Source: Gammaproteobacteria bacterium
GTDB taxonomy: Bacteria > Pseudomonadota > Gammaproteobacteria > Ga0077536
Reading direction: 5' to 3'
Assembly (NCBI GenBank): GCA_003540955.1
Contig: DPMX01000067.1
Span: 1-5,058, forward strand
DNA length: 5,058 nucleotides
Numbering within the stretch: position 1 is the stretch's first letter; each line of letters begins with the position of its first letter. The notes under the pieces are model-generated. The model saw only the letters and a list, made by a program, of their open reading frames with translations, did not search any database and was not told the origin of the DNA. The position numbers and the translations under genes are program-made. Shown here in pieces: positions 1 to 5,058 of this stretch.

Positions 1-942
1 AAAATCAGTTTTAAAATTAACCCCTCCGTACATCGATCCCATCAATGTCTTTGCGGTGAAAACCATAATCGGTTGCCGAACCGAATATTTGTCGTCTAAC
101 CGGCCTACACCGACAACCACGATGTTTCCGCCCTTCCGAGTAGCCTTAAGACATTGCTCAACCAACTTTCCACTACCGACAACCTCAAAAGCGTAGTCAA
201 CTCCCATACCGCCAGTCATCTCAAAGATTTGCTTTACTGCATCATTATTTGGGTCGACAGTGTCAGTGGCACCAAACTGGCGTGCCATTTGCATTTTGTC
301 GAAGGAGAGGTCGCAAGCGATGATCTTAGCCGCTCCTGCCAAACGGGCACCTTGGACGACATTGAGACCAACGCCACCGCAGCCAAAAACGGCGACCGTC
401 GCTCCCGGAGGCACCTCCGCCGTTTTGATCACAGCCCCAACCCCAGTACTGACCCCACAACCGACCAACGCCGCTGCTTTGAAATCAAATGCTTTGTCGA
501 TTGCGATAACACAAGCCGCGGGGACCACAGCATATTCGGCCATTAACCCGACGAATGACATAACAAAGATATCTTTCCCATCTTGATGAACTCGTGTGGT
601 GCCATCGAAAAGGTTGCCATCCTGCTTCGCGACGTTACAAAGATAGGATTCTCGTCGCAGGCAATGAAAACACTCTCCGCAGCTCGGGATAAACGATATC
701 GCGACATGATCGCCTGGTGCGACGTTAGTCACACCTTCGCCCACTTGTTCGACGATACCTGCGCCTTCGTGTCCCAAAACTACCGGGAGCGGACTTGGTA
801 TTGTGCCATTCGCGACAGATAGGTCCGAATGGCACACTCCGGTCGCCTTCATTTTAACCAAAACTTCACCAACTTTCGGTGGATCGAGCTCCACGTCAGT
901 GACGCCAAATTTATCCAGTTCGTCTACGACCACTGCCTTCAT
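1..942 (-). CDS. Zinc-dependent medium-chain alcohol dehydrogenase, 3' end cut by window edge
   Basis: Reverse-strand reading gives 314 codons from an ATG at 942 with no stop before the window edge. Relatives are usually about 360-370 residues, so roughly 50 C-terminal residues are missing. Seen directly: C37 in GVCHSD, H58 in GHEGAG and C162 in GCGVSTG are the expected catalytic zinc ligands. C88, C91, C94 and C102 form the structural-zinc loop. GCGGVG at 187-192 is the Rossmann dinucleotide motif, and D211 at the end of the second strand usually favours NAD+ over NADP+. Family knowledge: such enzymes interconvert alcohols and aldehydes in the cytoplasm, and this one resembles the class III/aryl-alcohol branch. 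The substrate cannot be read from the sequence. The start is supported by AAGGAG at 957-952, 9 nt upstream. It is divergent from the 2-oxoacid oxidoreductase operon, so a shared pathway or control is possible but unproven. All key residues present are intact. Confidence 0.93.
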   Translation of the reverse strand, partial: MKAVVVDELDKFGVTDVELDPPKVGEVLVKMKATGVCHSDLSVANGTIPSPLPVVLGHEGAGIVEQVGEGVTNVAPGDHVAISFIPSCGECFHCLRRESYLCNVAKQDGNLFDGTTRVHQDGKDIFVMSFVGLMAEYAVVPAACVIAIDKAFDFKAAALVGCGVSTGVGAVIKTAEVPPGATVAVFGCGGVGLNVVQGARLAGAAKIIACDLSFDKMQMARQFGATDTVDPNNDAVKQIFEMTGGMGVDYAFEVVGSGKLVEQCLKATRKGGNIVVVGVGRLDDKYSVRQPIMVFTAKTLMGSMYGGVNFKTDF

Positions 943-950
943 GAGGATAG

Positions 951-957
951 TCTCCTT
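951..957 (-). promoter_or_regulatory. Ribosome binding site of the alcohol dehydrogenase
   Basis: On the minus strand the sequence reads AAGGAGA, a strong Shine-Dalgarno match about 9 nt before the ATG at 942. It supports that ATG as the true start. I see no convincing -35/-10 pair for this gene in the next 100 bases upstream. Confidence 0.75.
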
Positions 958-1003
958 ATCGGACCTTTGTTAAACCTGATTCAATTTTCTTCTGCCGCCC
1001 CTA

Positions 1004-1013
1004 ACGGTACCGT
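1004..1013. promoter_or_regulatory. 10-bp perfect palindrome ACGGTACCGT upstream of the alcohol dehydrogenase
   Basis: ACGGTACCGT is its own reverse complement and lies 62 bp upstream of the dehydrogenase start, where an operator could sit. The symmetry does not extend further, and a 10-bp palindrome can arise by chance, so a regulatory role is only a possibility. Confidence 0.2.
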
Positions 1014-1137
1014 GACCAGCCACCGGTTCAGAATCACTCTCGGGACAAGTTCGTAAGGGCCTTGGACCGCCCCGCGGCACAATATCCCCGTGCGTCATTT
1101 CCCCGATAGAGCACAAAGAGTTCGAGGGTGCAAATGT

Positions 1138-1200
1138 AAGATCTTCATGGGGACACTATCATAACCGGGTTTGGGACCATCCTGCGATAGTACAGATCTT
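1138..1200. repeat. Imperfect interrupted inverted repeat
   Basis: AAGATCT (1138-1144) and ACTATC (1155-1160) on the left are mirrored by GATAGT (1186-1191) and AGATCTT (1194-1200) on the right. The left arm has ten bases between its two blocks and the right arm only two, so the arms pair with a bulge. The central 25 bases are unpaired. It could be a pair of protein sites or an RNA hairpin. No flanking U-tract supports a terminator. Confidence 0.3.
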
Positions 1201-1322
1201 CTGCCAGCCAAGGTATCACCGGCGCGGACTCTTTAATCCATGCCACCGTGTTTTGTTGCCAGCCTGATGATTACTACCACCCGTTTTGGCAAAAAATCGT
1301 CGTATTTCGGGCGTGACACTAC

Positions 1323-1351
1323 TTGGCAGAATCTGCATGGCGTCGTAACAT
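1323..1351 (+). promoter_or_regulatory. Candidate sigma70-type promoter of the oxidoreductase operon
   Basis: TTGGCA at 1323-1328 matches five of six bases of the TTGACA -35 consensus. TAACAT at 1346-1351 matches four of six of the TATAAT -10 consensus. The spacer is exactly 17 bp. Transcription would start near 1358, giving a leader of about 65 nt before the TTG start at 1423. A small palindrome fills the start of the spacer and a larger one covers the predicted start site, which fits a regulated promoter. The call rests on consensus matching alone. Confidence 0.42.
1326..1336. promoter_or_regulatory. 11-bp palindrome inside the promoter
   Basis: GCAGA-A-TCTGC has perfect 5-bp arms around one central base. 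It overlaps the end of the candidate -35 box and the first part of the spacer. A protein bound here would be expected to block or alter polymerase binding. The arms are short, so chance is a real alternative. Confidence 0.28.
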
Positions 1352-1354
1352 GCC

Positions 1355-1369
1355 GGTAATTAAATTACC
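1355..1369. promoter_or_regulatory. 15-bp perfect palindrome at the predicted transcription start (candidate operator)
   Basis: GGTAATT-A-AATTACC has perfect 7-bp arms around one central A. With one mismatched pair the symmetry continues to GC at 1352-1353 and GC at 1371-1372. It begins four bases after the candidate -10 box, so it would cover the transcription start, a classic repressor position. A one-base centre with AT-rich arms suits a dimeric DNA-binding protein better than an RNA hairpin. No regulator gene is present in the window to pair with it. Confidence 0.45.
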
Positions 1370-1383
1370 TGCGTTAGAAAACC

Positions 1384-1388
1384 AGGAG
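1384..1388 (+). promoter_or_regulatory. Ribosome binding site of the leader mini-ORF
   Basis: AGGAG, inside a purine-rich run from 1384 to 1394, sits 6 nt before the ATG at 1395. It is as good a Shine-Dalgarno as the one before the main gene, which is why the mini-ORF is worth listing. Confidence 0.35.
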
Positions 1389-1394
1389 AGGGAG

Positions 1395-1436
1395 ATGGCA
1401 ACCCCGTGTAAAGGAGTGCGACTTGGATCGCACTGA
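1395..1436 (+). CDS. Possible 13-residue leader peptide, or the remains of the original N-terminus of the downstream gene
   Basis: ATG at 1395 opens a 13-codon frame (MATPCKGVRLGSH) ending at TGA 1434-1436. It has a well-placed AGGAG. It overlaps the start of the oxidoreductase gene by 14 bases in a different frame (a +1 shift would join them). Two readings are possible. It may be a leader peptide whose translation opens the hairpin holding the TTG start and hands ribosomes on by coupling. Or it may be the ancestral N-terminus of the 602-residue protein, separated by a small deletion. It is too short for any homology-based call. Confidence 0.3.
   Translation: MATPCKGVRLGSH
1411..1416 (+). 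promoter_or_regulatory. Ribosome binding site that decides the TTG start
   Basis: AAGGAG is a strong Shine-Dalgarno 6 nt upstream of TTG 1423. There is no ATG or GTG in the same frame between the in-frame stop at 1375-1377 and this TTG, so the site supports TTG as the initiator. Its last two bases are part of the hairpin stem at 1415-1434. Confidence 0.6.
1415..1434 (+). promoter_or_regulatory. Hairpin presenting the TTG start codon in its loop
   Basis: AGTGCGA (1415-1421) pairs perfectly with TCGCACT (1428-1434), leaving a six-base loop CTTGGA that contains the TTG start at 1423-1425. The 5' arm takes the last two bases of the Shine-Dalgarno, and the 3' arm reaches the first base of the leader mini-ORF stop codon. 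Folding would hinder 30S loading, and ribosomes reading the mini-ORF would melt it. The pairing is seen in the sequence; the regulatory effect is inferred. Confidence 0.45.
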
Positions 1437-3231
1437 CATCAGTAACCCGGATTATTTTCATAAAGTTGTAGACTGCCAATGGGCATGTCCGGCCCATACT
1501 CCAATCCCTGAATATATCCGTTTAGTCGCGGCCGGCCGCCATAGCGACGCCTACATGATTAACTGGTATTCAAACGTCTTTCCCGGGATACTCGGACGGA
1601 CGTGTGACCGCCCTTGTGAACCAGCGTGCAGGCGCGGCCGCGTAGAGGATGAGCCAGTTGCGATCTGTCGCTTAAAACGTGTTGCCGCCGATTTTAAAGG
1701 CGATATACGTAAGCGACTTCCTACTCCAGCAAATAAAAAGAACGGTAAACGAATCGCCTGCGTTGGCGCAGGCCCCGCGTCGCTTACCGTTGCACGCGAC
1801 TTATTGCCATTGGGGTATGAAGTCGTCATATACGATGGAGAAGATCGAGCAGGCGGAATGATCCGGAGCCAAATCCCGAAGTTTCGGTTACCCGAGCGAG
1901 TCATTGACGAAGAGGTGGGCTACATCTTGGAGCTCGGGGTAGAATTCCGAGACAATAGCTGGGTCAAATCGCTAAAAAAGCTACTTACCGAAGATTACGA
2001 CGCTGTCTTCGTTGGTACAGGGGCGCCCCGCGGGCGCGACCTTAATATTCCCGGTCGCAAGGAAGCCTCCCAAAATATCCACATTGGTATTGATTGGTTG
2101 TCGTCAGTTTCGTTTGGACATATAAACAAAATCGGCAAACGGGTGATCGTTCTAGGCGGCGGGAATACTGCGATGGATTGTTGTCGTTCCTCGAAACGCC
2201 TGGGCGGCAAAGATGTAAAGGTTGTCGTCCGGTCTGGCTTCGACGAGATGAAAGCATCTGCGTGGGAAAAAGAGGATGCCATGCACGAAGACATCCCGAT
2301 CCTAAATTTCCTTGTGCCTAAGGAATTCAAACACAGCAAGGGTAAGCTCAAAGGAGTGATCTTTGATAAGGTAGAGGCAAAATACGACGATAACGGTCGG
2401 CGTACGTTGATCTCGACTGGTGAGCCGGACGAATACATCGAAGCTGACGACGTCCTTGTCGCAGTTGGTCAAGAAAATGCCTTCCCATGGATCGAACGAG
2501 ACATCGGGATCGAGTTCGACGAGTGGGGGATGCCTATCGTTGATAAGAGTACGTACCGAGCGACGCTACCAAATGTCTTCTTTGGTGGGGACGCCGCTTT
2601 CGGTCCGGAAAATATTATCTGGGCGGTGGCACACGGGCATGATGCCGCTATCTCAATTGATAAATACTGCCATGGCGAAGATATATCCGTGCGGCCGCCG
2701 CCGCGCGTAAAATTTAGTTCTCAGAAGATGGGGATCCACGAATGGAGTTACGACAACGATATCTCAAATGACTTACGTTACAAGGTTCCTCTGAAAGATC
2801 TCCGCAATGCACTGGCCAACATCAAAGTCGAAGTGGAACTCGGATACGATCAAAACCTCGCTGTCGCCGAGGCAGAACGCTGCTTAAATTGTGATGTCCA
2901 AACTATATTCAGCCACAATCTGTGTATCGAGTGCGATGCCTGCGAGGATATCTGCCCAACTGATTGTATTAATTTCATCACTAACGACGATGAAGCAAAT
3001 CTGCGTACTCGACTCCATGCGCCATCAGAGAATCTGGACCAGGATCTCTACATATCAGACGAACTCCGAACTTTACGTATCATGGTAAAAGACGAAGATA
3101 TGTGCTTGCATTGCGGTTTGTGTGCCGAGCGGTGTCCCACCGGCGCTTGGGATATGCAAAAGTTCTTATTTGACGTTGAACATGCCGGCCCGAAATGCCG
3201 TCCCCCGAAAAAACGTTCTAAAGCCGCTTAA
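1423..3231 (+). CDS. FAD- and iron-sulfur-containing NAD(P)-linked oxidoreductase subunit (GltD-like body with C-terminal 2[4Fe-4S] ferredoxin domain)
   Basis: This 602-residue cytoplasmic protein has three visible modules. Residues about 10-95 match the Fer4_20-type N-terminal domain of glutamate synthase small subunits, with C18, C22, C61, C65, C69 and C82. Residues about 108-412 are the pyridine-nucleotide-disulfide oxidoreductase fold: GAGPAS at 115-120 for FAD, GGGNTAMD at 245-252 for NAD(P)H, and GGDAAFGPENII at 388-399 closing the FAD site. Residues 501-571 carry two CxxCxxCxxxCP motifs (C501/504/507/511 and C561/564/567/571) for two [4Fe-4S] clusters, with an extra C487xxC490 before them. 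No glutamate synthase large subunit follows; a 2-oxoacid oxidoreductase alpha gene does, 28 bases on. The likely role is therefore moving electrons between that enzyme and NAD(P)+, as the FAD subunit does in 2-oxoglutarate:NADP+ oxidoreductases. The TTG start is set by AAGGAG 6 nt upstream. An N-terminal extension in another frame is possible. The nearby gene, not a diagnostic residue, supplies the function. Confidence 0.9.
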   Translation: MDRTDISNPDYFHKVVDCQWACPAHTPIPEYIRLVAAGRHSDAYMINWYSNVFPGILGRTCDRPCEPACRRGRVEDEPVAICRLKRVAADFKGDIRKRLPTPANKKNGKRIACVGAGPASLTVARDLLPLGYEVVIYDGEDRAGGMIRSQIPKFRLPERVIDEEVGYILELGVEFRDNSWVKSLKKLLTEDYDAVFVGTGAPRGRDLNIPGRKEASQNIHIGIDWLSSVSFGHINKIGKRVIVLGGGNTAMDCCRSSKRLGGKDVKVVVRSGFDEMKASAWEKEDAMHEDIPILNFLVPKEFKHSKGKLKGVIFDKVEAKYDDNGRRTLISTGEPDEYIEADDVLVAVGQENAFPWIERDIGIEFDEWGMPIVDKSTYRATLPNVFFGGDAAFGPENIIWAVAHGHDAAISIDKYCHGEDISVRPPPRVKFSSQKMGIHEWSYDNDISNDLRYKVPLKDLRNALANIKVEVELGYDQNLAVAEAERCLNCDVQTIFSHNLCIECDACEDICPTDCINFITNDDEANLRTRLHAPSENLDQDLYISDELRTLRIMVKDEDMCLHCGLCAERCPTGAWDMQKFLFDVEHAGPKCRPPKKRSKAA

Positions 3232-3259
3232 TCTAAACTCAAACCGAATCCGTCCAGCA
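3232..3259 (+). other. Short operon spacer without terminator or clear ribosome binding site
   Basis: The 28 bases between the FAD subunit stop and the alpha-subunit ATG hold no hairpin-plus-T-tract and no recognisable Shine-Dalgarno. The two genes are therefore almost certainly cotranscribed. The second start may rely on ribosomes arriving from the first gene. Confidence 0.6.
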
Positions 3260-5058
3260 ATGAAGAACATCGTAGCGGTCAACGACTTTGTCATAAAATT
3301 TGCGAATGTCAACGGATCAGGATCCGCTTCAGCGAACGCGTTGTTTGCACGAGCAGTGCTACGTATGGGGGTCTCCGCGAGTCCACGAAATATTTTTCCG
3401 TCGAACATTCAGGGCCTGCCTACCTGGTACGAAGTCCGTATTAGCGCACATGGTTGGCAAGGCCGACGCGGTGGAGTCGATCTGATGGTAGCCATGAATC
3501 CGCAGACGTGGGAGGAGGACGTCGCCGAAATCGAGTCCGGCGGTTATCTTTTGTATGACTCGACAAGGGACATGTTGCCGACTAAGTTCCGTGACGACGT
3601 GCGCGCAATCGGTATCCCCCTGACTCAAATCTGCAATGACGCGTATACGGATGCCCGCCAGCGTCAGTTATTTAAAAATATCGTCTATGTCGGTGCTCTC
3701 GGAGCACTTCTAGATCTTGACCCGCAGGTTATCACAGCGCTAATCAGCGAGCAGTTCAAGGGCAAAGAAGCACTAATGCAATCGAACGTGCAAGCGCTTG
3801 CGATGGGTCGCGATTACGCACTTTCTCATTTTGACTGTCCAATCGGGTTGCAGATTCAAAAAAGTAACTCGGTTGGCGAGAAAGTCTTTCTTGAGGGTAA
3901 TAGTGCGGCCGCCCTGGGGGCGGTTTATGGTGGGGCAACAGTCGCCGCTTGGTATCCAATTACCCCGTCTTCGTCACTTGCCGAAGCATTCGAGAGCCAC
4001 TGCAAGACCTATCGTCACGATACCGACAGCGGACGCGCTCGATACGCAATTTTGCAGGCGGAGGACGAATTGGCTTCAATAGGCATGATTATTGGCGCAG
4101 CGTGGAACGGCGCGCGCGCGTTTACTGCCACCTCTGGTCCTGGAGTATCTTTGATGCAGGAGTTCATCGGCTTCGCCTACTTCGCAGAAATCCCATCGGT
4201 CATCTTCGATGTGCAGCGCGGCGGTCCGTCGACAGGGATGCCAACACGAACGCAGCAGTCCGACATAACTCTTTGCGCCTACGCGTCCCATGGTGACTCA
4301 AAACACATCCTACTATTCCCAGAAGATCCGAAGGAAGCATTCGAGATGAGCGCTACGGCCTTTGATCTCGCTGATCGGTTGCAAACGCCTGTATTTGTGA
4401 TGCTCGATCTTGATATCGGTATGAATGAACGCTTATGTGACCCGCTGGAATGGGACGACAGTAGGCGTTTTGACCGCGGCAAACTTATGACGCATGAAAT
4501 GCTTGAACGTGGTGATGAATTCGGCCGTTACCTGGATGTTGATGTAGATGGCATACCCTATCGGACCTATCCCGGTACCCATCCGCAACACGGTTCTTAC
4601 TTTACCCGCGGCACAACGAAAGATCGTTACGCGAAATACAGTGAAGCAGGGCCAGACTACGTCGACAATATGCAACGTCTATTGCGAAAATTCGAAACTG
4701 CGAAAAATTTAGTTCCACAGGCAATTCTGCACACTGATACGCATGCGTCGCAATTCGGCGTAATTTTCTTCGGATCAACGGCACCCGCCATGTATGAGGC
4801 GATCGATGCACTTGAAGTCCGCGGTCTAGAAGTTGATGCCCTACGTATACGTGCGTTTCCATTTTCCGACGCCGTAAATGAATTCATCCACGAACACGAT
4901 CAGATATTTGTAGTTGAACAAAACCGCGATGCACAGCTACGCCTTTTGTTAATCAACGAATGCGGTATTGATCCAAAAAAATTAGTCGCGGTGTTGCATT
5001 ATGATGGCGCCCCCATCACAGCACGCTTCATCGTACATGAAATAAGCGAAGGGATAGC
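3260..5058 (+). CDS. korA: 2-oxoacid:acceptor oxidoreductase alpha subunit with fused gamma domain (KorA type), 3' end cut by window edge
   Basis: 599 codons are visible and the frame is open at the right edge. Relatives of this fused type are a little over 600 residues, so only a short tail is missing. Residues about 5-195 are the gamma domain: NGSGSASAN at 18-26, FPSNIQGLPTWYEVR at 46-60 and GRRGGVDLMVAMNPQTW at 68-84. Residues about 213-400 are alpha domain I, with YPITPSS at 232-238 (the YPITP motif conserved in this superfamily), QAEDE at 266-270, TSGPG at 291-295, QRGGPSTGMPTRTQQSD at 319-335 and the YASHGD segment at 341-346. Residues about 490-590 are the second alpha domain. The enzyme class oxidatively decarboxylates 2-oxoacids to acyl-CoA with low-potential electron output. 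It needs a thiamine-diphosphate beta subunit, expected just downstream. 2-Oxoglutarate is the likeliest substrate by resemblance, but pyruvate or a branched or aryl 2-oxoacid is not excluded. The ATG at 3260 fits the expected N-terminus although it has no clear ribosome binding site. Confidence 0.93.
   Translation, partial: MKNIVAVNDFVIKFANVNGSGSASANALFARAVLRMGVSASPRNIFPSNIQGLPTWYEVRISAHGWQGRRGGVDLMVAMNPQTWEEDVAEIESGGYLLYDSTRDMLPTKFRDDVRAIGIPLTQICNDAYTDARQRQLFKNIVYVGALGALLDLDPQVITALISEQFKGKEALMQSNVQALAMGRDYALSHFDCPIGLQIQKSNSVGEKVFLEGNSAAALGAVYGGATVAAWYPITPSSSLAEAFESHCKTYRHDTDSGRARYAILQAEDELASIGMIIGAAWNGARAFTATSGPGVSLMQEFIGFAYFAEIPSVIFDVQRGGPSTGMPTRTQQSDITLCAYASHGDSKHILLFPEDPKEAFEMSATAFDLADRLQTPVFVMLDLDIGMNERLCDPLEWDDSRRFDRGKLMTHEMLERGDEFGRYLDVDVDGIPYRTYPGTHPQHGSYFTRGTTKDRYAKYSEAGPDYVDNMQRLLRKFETAKNLVPQAILHTDTHASQFGVIFFGSTAPAMYEAIDALEVRGLEVDALRIRAFPFSDAVNEFIHEHDQIFVVEQNRDAQLRLLLINECGIDPKKLVAVLHYDGAPITARFIVHEISEGI

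Larger units (their letters stand above)
943..1422. other. Divergent intergenic region, 480 bp
   Basis: This is the gap between the starts of the leftward dehydrogenase and the rightward oxidoreductase operon. I find no ORF in it that resembles a protein family, apart from a possible leader mini-ORF at 1395, and no RNA gene or terminator. Open frames here are short and lack convincing starts. It is longer than needed for two simple promoters. It contains several symmetric elements, listed separately, concentrated on the rightward side at 1323-1436. Confidence 0.7.

Noticed and set aside
511..561. Long spacer (about 50 residues of the FAD subunit) between the two ferredoxin motifs, numbered here by residue, considered as an unusual insertion
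   Set aside because: From memory this segment is typical of the GltD-ferredoxin fusion subfamily and both cluster motifs are complete, so it is not treated as anomalous.
154..1056. Several plus-strand open frames (154-546, 260-586, 583-822, 829-1056)
   Set aside because: Those up to 942 lie opposite the alcohol dehydrogenase, whose minus-strand reading has full family motifs. The last one (829-1056) straddles the dehydrogenase start and resembles nothing.
1139..1264. A possible 55-bp tandem duplication: AGATCTTC at 1139 and 1194, and TGCCAGCC at 1202 and 1257, share the same 55-base offset
   Set aside because: The bases between the matching 8-mers do not align at that offset, and one or two repeated 8-mers are expected by chance in 480 bp.
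1395..1430. Programmed +1 ribosomal frameshift joining the mini-ORF to the main frame
   Set aside because: There is no slippery codon followed by a stop or rare codon as in known +1 sites (for example CTT TGA in prfB). A separate TTG start with its own ribosome binding site is simpler.
2020..2037. GC-rich symmetric stretch (GGGGCGCCCC at 2020-2029) inside the FAD subunit gene, considered as a hairpin or internal regulator
   Set aside because: It encodes GAPRGR, which fits the conserved loop following the FAD domain of this family, so codon constraint explains it.
1551..2438. Minus-strand open frames of 117 and 147 residues inside the FAD subunit gene
   Set aside because: They are antisense shadows of a gene with strong FAD, NAD(P) and Fe-S motifs. 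Their translations are low-complexity and rich in Arg, Ser and Pro, with no domain signature.
3166..4887. Plus- and minus-strand frames overlapping the alpha-subunit gene
   Set aside because: The KorA-type reading is continuous from 3260 to the window edge with conserved motifs throughout, so the overlapping frames are by-products.

Overview
The window holds two divergent transcription units separated by about 480 bases. It looks like accessory or central carbon metabolism of a free-living bacterium, probably a pseudomonadote (proteobacterium) with roughly balanced GC. That assignment is inferred from the style of the encoded proteins and not from any marker gene. There are no tRNA or rRNA genes, no mobile-element genes and no CRISPR array.

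Left unit (positions 1-942, minus strand): a zinc-dependent medium-chain alcohol dehydrogenase. Its start and its catalytic and structural zinc ligands are present, but the last part of the protein lies beyond the left edge.

Intergenic region (943-1422): no convincing gene apart from a possible 13-residue leader ORF at its right end. It carries a plausible sigma70-type promoter (1323-1351) for the rightward genes, a perfect 15-bp palindrome just downstream of that promoter's -10 box, a smaller palindrome inside the promoter, and a larger imperfect inverted repeat further left. The rightward operon starts in an unusual arrangement. An ATG mini-ORF with its own ribosome binding site overlaps a TTG start codon, and that TTG sits in the loop of a 7-bp hairpin.

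Right unit (1423 to the right edge, plus strand): a 602-residue FAD/iron-sulfur oxidoreductase (GltD-like body with a C-terminal two-cluster ferredoxin domain), followed after 28 bases by a 2-oxoacid:acceptor oxidoreductase alpha subunit of the KorA type with an N-terminal fused gamma domain. The alpha gene is cut at residue 599 by the right edge, close to its expected end. A thiamine-diphosphate beta subunit (KorB type) would be expected just outside the window.

Together the two rightward genes look like most of a 2-oxoacid:NAD(P)+ oxidoreductase. The alpha/gamma chain, with the missing beta subunit, would decarboxylate a 2-oxoacid oxidatively to its acyl-CoA. The FAD/Fe-S subunit would pass the low-potential electrons to NAD(P)+. 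This resembles the three-subunit 2-oxoglutarate:NADP+ oxidoreductase type described in aromatic-degrading Azoarcus/Thauera relatives. The substrate here is not proven by sequence. The most interesting part of the window is the regulatory and start region at 1323-1436.
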